Positions 47,139 through 55,045 of a stretch of DNA of 59,062 nucleotides are shown here, one piece after another. This stretch comes from Flavobacteriales bacterium (GTDB taxonomy: Bacteria; Bacteroidota; Bacteroidia; CAIKAF01): the NCBI GenBank assembly GCA_026418175.1, contig JAOABX010000015.1, forward strand, positions 1 to 59,062, read 5' to 3'. A model generated the notes under the pieces. It did not search any database, was not told the origin of the DNA, and worked only from the letters and a program-made list of their open reading frames with translations. The position numbers and the translations under genes were made by a program. Positions within the stretch are counted from its first letter, which is position 1. Each line of letters begins with the position of its first letter.

Positions 47139-48251
47139 ATGATGGGGGAACAGGAGTTGGATGATGCATTTTTTGTGCCTGAAGAAGAAAGTGGGGGAGA
47201 TGATTTGTATGAACATCATCGGTTTGTTGTAGATAAAGGGCAAGACCTATTGCGCATTGATAAATACCTGGGATATAAACTGGAAAAAACATCCAGAAAC
47301 CGAATTCAAAAGGCCATTGAAGCAGGTTCGGTTAAAGTAAATGATCGTGTGGTAAAAAGTAATTATCGAGTAAAACCACAGGATGTAATCACTATTGTTT
47401 TTGCACATCCTCCGCATCAGAATTTGCTTACACCACAGCCCATGCCGCTCGATATAATATATGAGGATGCATCATTATTAGTTTTAAATAAACCAGCCGG
47501 CCTGGTTGTTCATCCCGGACATGGCAATTATTCGGGCACATTAGTAAATGGATTGATGTATCATTTAAAGAATCAACTGCCTGTTTCAACACATCCATTG
47601 GCAAGTGCAGAAGATGAGATTAGGCCGGGGCTGGTACATCGCATTGATAAAGATACTTCAGGCCTGATGGTGATTGCAAAAAATGAAATTTCTATGACGC
47701 ATCTGGCCCGCCAGTTTTTTGACAGAACCATTGACAGAAAATACCTGGCACTGGTTTGGGGCAACGTAGCAGAAGATATCGGACGTATTGAAGCACACAT
47801 TGGCCGGGATAAAAAAGATAGAATTGGTATGGCGGTTTATCCGGGTGGAAATGAAGGGAAGCCGGCTATTACTAACTACCGGGTGATAGAGCGTTTGGGT
47901 TTTGTAACCTTGGTGGAGTGTAGGTTGGAAACGGGTCGTACTCATCAAATCAGGGTGCACATGCGTTTTATTGGTCATCCACTATTCAATGATGAGCAAT
48001 ACGGTGGCAAACGAATATTAAAAGGTTTTGATACTCCCAAGTATCGTCAGTTTGTAGAAAATTGTTTTTCATTAATTCCTGGGCAGGCGTTGCATGCTGC
48101 CACGTTGGGATTTATTCATCCAGAAAATGAGAAGCCAATGTATTTTGAGGCACCGTTACCTGAAAACTTTAAGCTATTACTTGAAAAGTGGAGGCGATAT
48201 GTAGGTTCTGAACAACTTAAACACAAAGAATCAGGCTCTGAATTTTCGTAA
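47139..48251 (+). CDS. rluD: RluD-like 23S rRNA pseudouridine synthase
   Basis: S4 domain (about 30-95, LLRIDKYLGYKLEKTSRNRIQ...) followed by the RluA-type catalytic domain with the aspartate motif HRIDKDTSG and RTHQIRVHM. The 370-residue length and S4 domain fit RluD (U1911/1915/1917 of 23S rRNA), but the target site is inferred. The N-terminus is extended and acidic. It ends the PASTA operon and its last 21 nt overlap the convergent histidine kinase gene. Confidence 0.88.
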   Translation: MMGEQELDDAFFVPEEESGGDDLYEHHRFVVDKGQDLLRIDKYLGYKLEKTSRNRIQKAIEAGSVKVNDRVVKSNYRVKPQDVITIVFAHPPHQNLLTPQPMPLDIIYEDASLLVLNKPAGLVVHPGHGNYSGTLVNGLMYHLKNQLPVSTHPLASAEDEIRPGLVHRIDKDTSGLMVIAKNEISMTHLARQFFDRTIDRKYLALVWGNVAEDIGRIEAHIGRDKKDRIGMAVYPGGNEGKPAITNYRVIERLGFVTLVECRLETGRTHQIRVHMRFIGHPLFNDEQYGGKRILKGFDTPKYRQFVENCFSLIPGQALHAATLGFIHPENEKPMYFEAPLPENFKLLLEKWRRYVGSEQLKHKESGSEFS

Positions 48252-49289
48252 AGTGAATGAAAACGTTGAGCCTCTACCAACAGTACTGCGCACATTAATG
48301 GTTTGTTGATGTGCCTCAATAATATGTTTTACAATAGAAAGTCCTAACCCTGTTCCTCCTTGATGACGGCTTCGGCTTTTATCTACTCTGTAAAAACGCT
48401 CAAACAAACGGGGCAGATGTTTTTCTTCTATTCCCGGCCCGTCATCGGCTACTTCGCATAAAATGTTTTCGTCCATGTCGTAAAACGAAATCTTGGTATG
48501 TCCATTTTCGTTCCCATAAACTATGGAATTAACAATCAGATTGGTAAACACCTGTTTAATGGTATTTTTATCAGCATATACCCAAATGGGTGATTTGTAA
48601 TCTTCCTTGTAAGAAATGGTTACATTTTTAGATTGTGCCTTAATTTCCAACATATCGGTAACTTCGCGGGCTAAGGCCACTACATCAAATTTTTCAAACT
48701 CCAGATGCATTCTTCCTGATTCCAGCTTGTGAATAGTGTCCAAGTCTTCGACCAGTGAAATCATTCGCTCTACATTTTTTTCTGCATTCTGTAAATATTT
48801 TTCAGCAATTTCACGATCTTCCAGCCCACTATCAATCAAGGTAGAAAGGTATCCTTGAATATTAAAAATGGGTGTTTTTAACTCATGCGATAGGTTGCCT
48901 ATGAATTCTTTTCGATATTCTTCCAATTTTTTTAATTCATCAATTTCATCTTTTTTATCGCGAGCCCAAACCAAAACTTCATCGTTTACTTCAGAAATTA
49001 CATCCGGACTTTTTCTGATGCGTTGTTTTAATGAATCGCTTTGTGTTTTTAGCTTTAGCTGATGAATGGTTTTGTATATCAGTTTTATTTTTCTGTATAT
49101 AAATCGTTCCAGTGCGCTTTTAAAAATGAAATAAGAAAGAAAAAATATTAAAACAATGCTTAGCGATGCTACTACCATTCGCCATTGGTGCAGGGGTAAA
49201 AAAATGTTTACAATTAAAACCAAAGCAACGGCTCCGGTTAATATCAATGCAGAATAAAGGGATAACTGCTTGGGCGTAATGTTACGCAT
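48231..49289 (-). CDS. phoR: Sensor histidine kinase, PhoR-type
   Basis: A 352-residue membrane kinase. Two N-terminal helices (about 11-31 and 36-56) with a very short loop leave almost no periplasmic sensor. The phospho-accepting H135 is in NLSHELKTP; the ATPase domain has the N box (NLIVNSIVYG), the G1 box ADDGPGI and the G2 box GGTGLGLSIV. It follows phoB by 34 nt. The signal is not predicted; the phosphate-response label rests on the pairing with a PhoB-like regulator. Confidence 0.85.
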   Translation of the reverse strand: MRNITPKQLSLYSALILTGAVALVLIVNIFLPLHQWRMVVASLSIVLIFFLSYFIFKSALERFIYRKIKLIYKTIHQLKLKTQSDSLKQRIRKSPDVISEVNDEVLVWARDKKDEIDELKKLEEYRKEFIGNLSHELKTPIFNIQGYLSTLIDSGLEDREIAEKYLQNAEKNVERMISLVEDLDTIHKLESGRMHLEFEKFDVVALAREVTDMLEIKAQSKNVTISYKEDYKSPIWVYADKNTIKQVFTNLIVNSIVYGNENGHTKISFYDMDENILCEVADDGPGIEEKHLPRLFERFYRVDKSRSRHQGGTGLGLSIVKHIIEAHQQTINVRSTVGRGSTFSFTLRKFRA

Positions 49290-49323
49290 GCCTTCAATAT
49301 ATTTTTAATGAATGAAGGTAAAA

Positions 49324-50016
49324 TTAAAATTCAAACTTGTATCCTACACCTTTCACAGTGCGGATATATTCATCTCCGAGCTTTTCACGAAGTTTACGTA
49401 TATGAACATCAATGGTACGGTCGCCAACCACTACATCGTCTCCCCAAACCTTTTTTAAAATTTTTTCCCGGGAATACACTTTGCCCGGTTTGGAAGCAAG
49501 TAAAGCCAGTAATTCAAATTCTTTTTTGGGTAAATGAAACTCTTCTCCTTTTAATTTTACTATGTACGCTTCGCGATCTATTACAATATCGCCAATAACA
49601 ATTTGTTGTGCTTCAGCATTGCTTGGGCCGGCTTCCTGGTATCTTCTAAGCAAAGCATTGACACGGCTTACAAGTACACGTGGTTTGATGGGTTTGGTAA
49701 TGTAATCATCTGCTCCGGCTTCAAAACCAGCAATTTGAGAATAATCTTCGCCCCGGGCTGTTAAAAATGTAATTAGTACATTTTTTAAATTTTCATTACT
49801 GCGTATTTCCCTACAGGTTTCAATTCCATCCATGTCGGGCATCATTACATCCAATATAATCAGGTGAGGTTTTATTTCTGTTGCTATTTTTACGGCTTCA
49901 CGTCCATTGTTGCTGGTATAAATTTGAAAACCTTCTTTTTTTAAATTAAAACTTAAAAACTCTAAAATATCAGGTTCATCATCTACCAGAAGAATTTTGT
50001 ATTGGTTGTTTTCCAT
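49324..50016 (-). CDS. phoB: OmpR/PhoB-type response regulator
   Basis: A 230-residue response regulator with a complete receiver (D12-D13 acidic pair, phospho-acceptor D56 in IILDVMMPD, and a conserved T/K region) and a winged-helix DNA-binding domain (about 130-230; RTIDVHIRKLREKLG and VKGVGYKFEF). Start taken at ATG 50016 rather than a TTG 21 nt upstream. It is upstream of and probably co-transcribed with the kinase. The Pho assignment is by overall similarity. Confidence 0.88.
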   Translation of the reverse strand: MENNQYKILLVDDEPDILEFLSFNLKKEGFQIYTSNNGREAVKIATEIKPHLIILDVMMPDMDGIETCREIRSNENLKNVLITFLTARGEDYSQIAGFEAGADDYITKPIKPRVLVSRVNALLRRYQEAGPSNAEAQQIVIGDIVIDREAYIVKLKGEEFHLPKKEFELLALLASKPGKVYSREKILKKVWGDDVVVGDRTIDVHIRKLREKLGDEYIRTVKGVGYKFEF

Positions 50017-50190
50017 GGGATTTTGAATGTGTTCCAAAGAAAAAAAGTTAATATTAATCGTAAGTTAAGCAAAAATTAACTTAAGTCGGCAAAATATGAA
50101 TAATATATCGGGAAATTTTTAATAATTAAACCCTTTTGATTTCTCAATTTATATTGTCATATAGAAAAATTTTATCAACCTGTGTAAACA

Positions 50191-50223
50191 TTTGTTTTTT
50201 TTGAAAAATATCCGATAAATTTG
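50191..50223 (+). promoter_or_regulatory. Promoter of the acidic-protein gene
   Basis: TTTG (50191-50194), 21 nt, TAAATTTG (50216-50223), both boxes matching the Bacteroidota consensus. The leader to the ATG is about 45 nt. Confidence 0.6.
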
Positions 50224-50273
50224 TGAGGATACAACAAATTCCCTTAACAATTGGCTAACTTAATTGAATTAAC

Positions 50274-50531
50274 ATGGTAAAAAAATCTACTCTCTGCGAA
50301 GAACTGGAACTCCGTGGTGCTTTCGGCCCGGTATGCATTGAAGCTACTGCCAAACGTAAGTCGGCTGACGAGGATGATGACGACGATGACGAAGAATATG
50401 ATGATGACGACGATTATTATGATGACGATGAGGATGCTGACGACGAGGATGAAGAATTTTTCGATGATCCGGAGTTTGACGATTTTGATACATTCGATGA
50501 AGATGAAGACGACGATGAAGATTATTATTAA
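50274..50531 (+). CDS. Small, extremely acidic protein
   Basis: An 85-residue protein with two parts: an ordinary N-terminus of about 30 residues (KKSTLCEELELRGAFGPVCIEATAKRK, two cysteines) and a tail of about 55 residues made almost only of Asp, Glu, Tyr and Phe. The tail should be disordered and strongly negative. It has its own promoter and a strong terminator, so it is expressed alone. Function unknown; such tails can mimic nucleic acid or bind basic partners, but that is speculation. It is a real gene rather than a repeat, as the frame is closed by proper signals. Confidence 0.8.
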   Translation: MVKKSTLCEELELRGAFGPVCIEATAKRKSADEDDDDDDEEYDDDDDYYDDDEDADDEDEEFFDDPEFDDFDTFDEDEDDDEDYY

Positions 50532-50578
50532 TTAATCGTCAATTCAACTTTTCGGGTTCACTTACATATATCTTTTTT

Positions 50579-50617
50579 AACCAGCATGCTTACCAATTAG
50601 TATGCTGGTTATTTTTT
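50579..50617 (+). terminator. Rho-independent terminator after the acidic-protein gene
   Basis: An 11-bp stem with one G-U pair (AACCAGCATGC, 50579-50589, with GTATGCTGGTT, 50600-50610), a 10-nt loop and a T-run. It ends 7 nt before the next ATG. Confidence 0.88.
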
Positions 50618-50624
50618 ACAGCTC

Positions 50625-51614
50625 ATGGTGCTGAACGATTTTATTCATGATATTTTTTCTATTCAGTCTGAAGAGGACTTTCGTCGGTTGGCATTGTTAG
50701 CCTTCCAATATCAATATCAGCATAATTTGATTTACAAAAAATATGTTGACCTCATTGGATGCTCCCCTTCTAAAGTAAATGATATTTATCAAATTCCTTT
50801 TTTACCAATTTCTTTCTTTAAAAATCATAGAATAATTTCGGGAAATCAGTCTCCGGAATTGATTTTTGGAAGTTCGGGAACTACCGGCACACGAAGTTTC
50901 CATTATGTGCTTTCAGCTAATATTTATAAAAGCTCATTACTTAAAAGTTTTGAGTTGACTTTTGGTCCAGCTTTTCAATATGCGTATGTATGCCTGCTAC
51001 CTTCGTATGCCGAAAGAAATGACTCTTCGTTAGTTTATATGGCAAATGAGCTGATTCAAAAAAGTAATCATCCACTTAGTGGATTTTATCTTCATGCTGA
51101 CGATAAGGCATTAACTAACGTATTGATGGAATTAGAAAAATCTCAACAGCCTACCATATTGTTGGGAGTAACCTTTGCATTACTTCAGTTGGCATCAGTA
51201 TCTCCCATGCCTTTAAAATCGGTACGTATAGTAGAAACGGGGGGAATGAAAGGACGTGGAAAAGAAATGGTTCGCCAGGAAGTACATGAAATTTTGAAAA
51301 GCGCATTTTCGGTAGACGTTGTTTATTCAGAATATGGAATGACAGAGTTGTTAAGCCAGGCATACATGCAAGCTGATGGATTGTTTCATTCGCCACCTTG
51401 GATGCGAATTATTTGCCGTGAAACAGAAGACCCATTTGCTTGGGTTGAAGCAGGTAGAACCGGAGGCATCAATGTAATTGATTTGGCCAATATTTATTCC
51501 TGCTGCTTTATTGAAACGCAGGACTTAGGGAAAACGCATTCAGAGGGTTTGTTTGAAGTTATCGGAAGATTTGATCATTCCGATATTCGGGGTTGCAATC
51601 TAATGGTGATTTAA
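50625..51614 (+). CDS. LuxE-like acyl-protein synthetase
   Basis: A 329-residue member of the LuxE/acyl-protein synthetase family, which activates fatty acids as acyl-AMP and transfers the acyl group to a protein. The AMP-binding P-loop is FGSSGTTGTRS (81-91), and EYGMTELLSQAY (about 237-248) is the second adenylate motif. The conserved C-terminal region has a cysteine pair (SCCFIETQDLG) where LuxE has its acyl-accepting cysteine. No lux genes are present. In Bacteroidota such proteins occur alone. The ATG follows a terminator by 7 nt. Confidence 0.82.
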   Translation: MVLNDFIHDIFSIQSEEDFRRLALLAFQYQYQHNLIYKKYVDLIGCSPSKVNDIYQIPFLPISFFKNHRIISGNQSPELIFGSSGTTGTRSFHYVLSANIYKSSLLKSFELTFGPAFQYAYVCLLPSYAERNDSSLVYMANELIQKSNHPLSGFYLHADDKALTNVLMELEKSQQPTILLGVTFALLQLASVSPMPLKSVRIVETGGMKGRGKEMVRQEVHEILKSAFSVDVVYSEYGMTELLSQAYMQADGLFHSPPWMRIICRETEDPFAWVEAGRTGGINVIDLANIYSCCFIETQDLGKTHSEGLFEVIGRFDHSDIRGCNLMVI

Positions 51615-51615
51615 G

Positions 51616-52275
51616 TTAAGGTTGAATGCTGTTGCAAGTAAATTCATCACCCAGCAACGTTACATTATTTGCTCCAATTACTTGAAACTTGGTAATTTTA
51701 ATACCACTGATACCTGTTACTAGGCTATCGCCCATTGTACCAATACGAAAACCAAAACGGATGGGGTTTACAGCATAATTTTGAGCTACCTGGGCAGTAT
51801 CTGTTCCAATGATGGTTTGAGCCAATAGGTTGTTCCCGAATTTTTTTATGCGAAATACACCGGTATTTCCGCTCGTATTTTTTCCATTGGTCCAAATACC
51901 TCCTATACCAGCATATATTCGGTTGCGAGTAATACCACAATATACAGAAGTTGTATCCATAATTGTATCGGGTATTTCAGAATTATACATCATCATTTCA
52001 ACAAAAGTTCGGCCACCGCTTCCTGCAGCAAAGTTTTTAAAGTTAGCAATGGCTTCAAAATCGCCTACAAAATATTGCTGGAAGATTTCCCCACCAAAAC
52101 CTGCAAAATCTACACCCTGCATCGAAAGTTCTTTGTTGGTAGTATTTATTTCAATAATTACTCCATTTGCTTGCCCTTCAATATTCCACATCTTTACACA
52201 ATCGTCTTTTTCGCAGGAAGTAAGCAATGTAATACCAGAAAAAATTGAAGTAAATATTATAAGTATTTTTTTCAT
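51616..52275 (-). CDS. Putative lipoprotein, unknown function
   Basis: A 219-residue protein with a lipoprotein signal (LLTSC, Cys about residue 21). The mature domain is beta-rich and contains acidic strands, with no motif I recognise. It is convergent with the LuxE-like gene (one base between the stops) and divergent from acs. Confidence 0.75.
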   Translation of the reverse strand: MKKILIIFTSIFSGITLLTSCEKDDCVKMWNIEGQANGVIIEINTTNKELSMQGVDFAGFGGEIFQQYFVGDFEAIANFKNFAAGSGGRTFVEMMMYNSEIPDTIMDTTSVYCGITRNRIYAGIGGIWTNGKNTSGNTGVFRIKKFGNNLLAQTIIGTDTAQVAQNYAVNPIRFGFRIGTMGDSLVTGISGIKITKFQVIGANNVTLLGDEFTCNSIQP

Positions 52276-52411
52276 AAAACGTATGATTTAATTGCTAATA
52301 TAAATCAATTTTTTAAAACATTGATAGATATCCGGCAGAGATTTTCAATAAATATTACACTGAATAGTAAAATAAATGCTATATAATTTTATTAGTTAAA
52401 TTAGAACCAAA

Positions 52412-54316
52412 ATGAGCGAAATGAATGATATCCGTAATTTCAGTGAATATCAGAAGGCTTATCATTTAAGTCTTGAAAATCCAGAAAAATTTTGGAATGA
52501 CATTGCGCTTGATTTTTATTGGAAAAAAAAGTGGGAAAAAACGTTGCAGTGGAATTTTACCCAACCCGATATAAAATGGTTTTGTGGTGGAAAATTAAAT
52601 ATTACTGAAAATTGCTTGGATCGTCATTTAGATGTATTGGGCAATCATCCGGCCATTGTTTGGGAGCCCAACCATCCTGAAGAGCACACAAGAATTTTAA
52701 CTTACAATGAATTGTACCTACAAGTGTGCCGATTTTCGAATGTACTAAAAAACTTAGGGGTTTATAAAGGCGATCGGGTTTGTATTTATATGCCAATGGT
52801 GCCTGAAGTAGTAATTGCCATGCTTGCCTGTGCCCGTATTGGGGCGGTTCATTCTGTAGTATTTGGAGGTTTCTCGGCAACGGCTCTTCGAGAGCGGATA
52901 ATAGATGCGCAAAGCACGGTGATAATTACTACCGATGGGGCTTATCGTGGCGCTAAGCAAATTTCAATGAAGCAAACCGTGGATGAGTCGTTGGAACATG
53001 TGAACATTGAACAAAAAGTAATTGTACTTCGGCATACAGGCCAACCAGTTTCCATGATTTCAGGACGGGATGTATGGTGGCACGAAGCCATGCAATCAGC
53101 ATCGGATGAATGTGAAGCAGAAGAAATGGATGCCGAGGATATGTTATTTATTCTTTATACTTCCGGTTCAACGGGTAAGCCCAAAGGCGTGGTACACACC
53201 ATTGGCGGATACATGGTTTATACCGGATACACGTTTAAGCAAGTATTTCAATATCAGCCGGGAGAAGTGTTTTGGTGTACGGCCGATGTAGGTTGGATTA
53301 CCGGCCATTCATATGTGGTTTATGGCCCTTTGCTGAATGGAGCTACGGTGCTGATGTTTGAAGGTGTGCCTAACTGGCCCGATCCTTCACGTTTATGGCA
53401 AGTTATTGATAAATATAAGGTGAATATATTTTACACGGCACCTACTGCTATTCGGGCCTTAATGGCAGAGGGGGATGATTGGTTAAAGCCATATTCTTTG
53501 CAAAGCCTGCGTGTCATTGGTAGTGTAGGTGAGCCTATTAATCACGAAGCCTGGGAATGGTTTTACCATCAGGTAGGAAAGGGGAAATGCCCGCTCGTTG
53601 ATACCTGGTGGCAAACAGAAACCGGAGGCATTATGATTGCTCCATTGGCTGGAATTACACCATTAAAACCTACGTATGCATCGTTGCCTCTACCGGGCAT
53701 TCAACCTGTTTTGTTGGATAATGAAGGGAATGAAATTCTGGAAAATGAAAAAGAAGGATTGTTATGCATAAAATTTCCGTGGCCTTCTATGATTCGTACT
53801 ACTTACGGCGACCATGAACGTTGCCGTCAAAATTATTTTGCTGCATTCTCCGGTTATTACTTTACGGGAGATGGTGCACGGCGTGATAAAGATGGTTTTT
53901 ATCGCATCATTGGCAGGGTAGATGATGTGATAAATGTATCCGGACATCGCATTGGTACAGCAGAAGTTGAAGATGCTATTAACGAACATGAAAACGTAGT
54001 TGAATCTGCTGTAGTGGGGTATCCTCACTCCATCAAAGGGCAGGGAATTATTGCCTTTGTGATTTGCAATCAGGTGCCGGTAAATGAAGAAGAAACCCGA
54101 AAAGAAATTGGGGAGGTGGTATCACGCATCATCGGGCCGATAGCCCGCCCGGATAAAATTATTTTTGTGCCTGGATTGCCCAAAACCCGTTCCGGAAAAA
54201 TCATGCGTCGCATTCTTCGGAAAATTGCCGAAGGAGATGTGTCAAACCTGGGTGATACCAGCACATTGCTTGACCCCTTTGTAGTGGAGAAGATAATGCA
54301 GGCAATGAAGGGTTGA
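52412..54316 (+). CDS. acs: Acetyl-CoA synthetase (AMP-forming)
   Basis: Makes acetyl-CoA from acetate, ATP and CoA. The 634 residues carry the ANL-family motifs: P-loop YTSGSTGKPKG (249-259), the WWQTETGG motif (about 405-412), the hinge and A8 region FTGDGARRDKDGFYRIIGR, and the acetylation-regulated lysine K596 in RSGKIMRR. The missing PTA-AckA neighbours mean acetate use rather than overflow cannot be decided. It ends the conserved part of the window. Confidence 0.96.
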   Translation: MSEMNDIRNFSEYQKAYHLSLENPEKFWNDIALDFYWKKKWEKTLQWNFTQPDIKWFCGGKLNITENCLDRHLDVLGNHPAIVWEPNHPEEHTRILTYNELYLQVCRFSNVLKNLGVYKGDRVCIYMPMVPEVVIAMLACARIGAVHSVVFGGFSATALRERIIDAQSTVIITTDGAYRGAKQISMKQTVDESLEHVNIEQKVIVLRHTGQPVSMISGRDVWWHEAMQSASDECEAEEMDAEDMLFILYTSGSTGKPKGVVHTIGGYMVYTGYTFKQVFQYQPGEVFWCTADVGWITGHSYVVYGPLLNGATVLMFEGVPNWPDPSRLWQVIDKYKVNIFYTAPTAIRALMAEGDDWLKPYSLQSLRVIGSVGEPINHEAWEWFYHQVGKGKCPLVDTWWQTETGGIMIAPLAGITPLKPTYASLPLPGIQPVLLDNEGNEILENEKEGLLCIKFPWPSMIRTTYGDHERCRQNYFAAFSGYYFTGDGARRDKDGFYRIIGRVDDVINVSGHRIGTAEVEDAINEHENVVESAVVGYPHSIKGQGIIAFVICNQVPVNEEETRKEIGEVVSRIIGPIARPDKIIFVPGLPKTRSGKIMRRILRKIAEGDVSNLGDTSTLLDPFVVEKIMQAMKG

Positions 54317-54575
54317 GAAAGTATTATACATATTAGAAATGAACCTGACCTTCATGTGCAAACACAATGTAAGCTAAATTCCAATAGCCAAAATTGAGTG
54401 TTGGTGTTATATTATTCTTGAATGAAAAAGAGTAAAAATTATACCCTCTGTTTTTATTACCAATTTTTTGTATATATCCATTCAATTGAACTAATATTTT
54501 TTTTGAATTGAACAAATTTGACTATAACCCAGCTAAATATTTAAAAAATATTTAAAAAGTGCTTAAATAATTAAT
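54317..54575. other. AT-rich non-coding segment, possible gene remnant
   Basis: No confident gene. A minus-strand frame at 54333-54515 ends in NLAYIVFAHEGQVHF and could be the tail of a decayed gene; I do not recognise it. The rest is AT-rich without repeats longer than a few bases. It ends with the TTAAT target site of the mobile element that follows. Confidence 0.4.
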
Positions 54576-54844
54576 CCCAAAATTGTCATTAGGGATAATT
54601 TTCTAATGGCGGTCATTAGGATTTTATGTTTTTAACTCTTAGAAAAACAGATATTTACGTTGAATGATTCTGCAAAATTTAGTTGAATTTGACCGTAAGA
54701 AAATCTTACATTATGAAAGACATTAACATGTTCTTAACTTTCCTTTGCATTGAAACAATTAGAGCGGTTTATGAGCTGTGGATGAACACCATCTACATCA
54801 AACCATCTTTCGTTTTAGTTTCCTAATGACAATTTTGGGTTAAT
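54571..54844. mobile_element. 264-bp MITE with 18-bp perfect inverted ends
   Basis: Positions 54576-54839 are bounded by CCCAAAATTGTCATTAGG (54576-54593) and its exact reverse complement (54822-54839). Immediately outside both ends is TTAAT (54571-54575 and 54840-54844), a 5-bp target-site duplication. No transposase frame lies inside. Within the left end, GTCATTAGG recurs at 54616-54624 and CTAATG/CATTAG form a small hairpin. It is a non-autonomous element moved in trans by an unidentified transposase. Confidence 0.85.
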
Positions 54845-54847
54845 TCT

Positions 54848-55045
54848 AGAAAAATTATTCAATCCATTACAAGCTCATTACAGCCGATATAAGAGCATCA
54901 AAAAATTACAAACTCAAAAATTAAGAGAAAAGCCAGGATTCGTTAAAACGCTTTTAATAAGGCCGATATAAAACCAATGATTCCAAAAGAAAATTTTTTA
55001 AAACGTTGTGCAGCGGCTACCGCTGTTGGCAGCTGGCATTTTGTC
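54848..55045. repeat. Left copy of a ~190-bp direct repeat
   Basis: Nearly identical in sequence and orientation to 58621-58820 (offset 3773-3774, one indel). Within a 68-nt stretch (54867-54934) only two bases differ. It begins with codons matching the end of the IS1182-type remnant (ending QPI-stop in both copies) and ends in the boundary motif. GCCGATATAA occurs twice inside each copy. The minus-strand propeller gene ends inside this copy. Confidence 0.85.

Noticed and set aside
50314-50535. Met/Thr-rich second frame over the acidic-protein gene
   Set aside because: It is the shifted reading of GAT/GAC/GAA codons and has no independent start signals.
54571-54844. piggyBac-like element because of TTAA next to CCC ends
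   Set aside because: The duplication is TTAAT, five bases, and the host is bacterial; the resemblance is probably chance.
54858-54965. Alternative open frame through the direct repeat (SRYKSIKKLQTQKLRE...)
   Set aside because: It is open in both copies but has no start in the right copy and overlaps the transposase end; too short to support.
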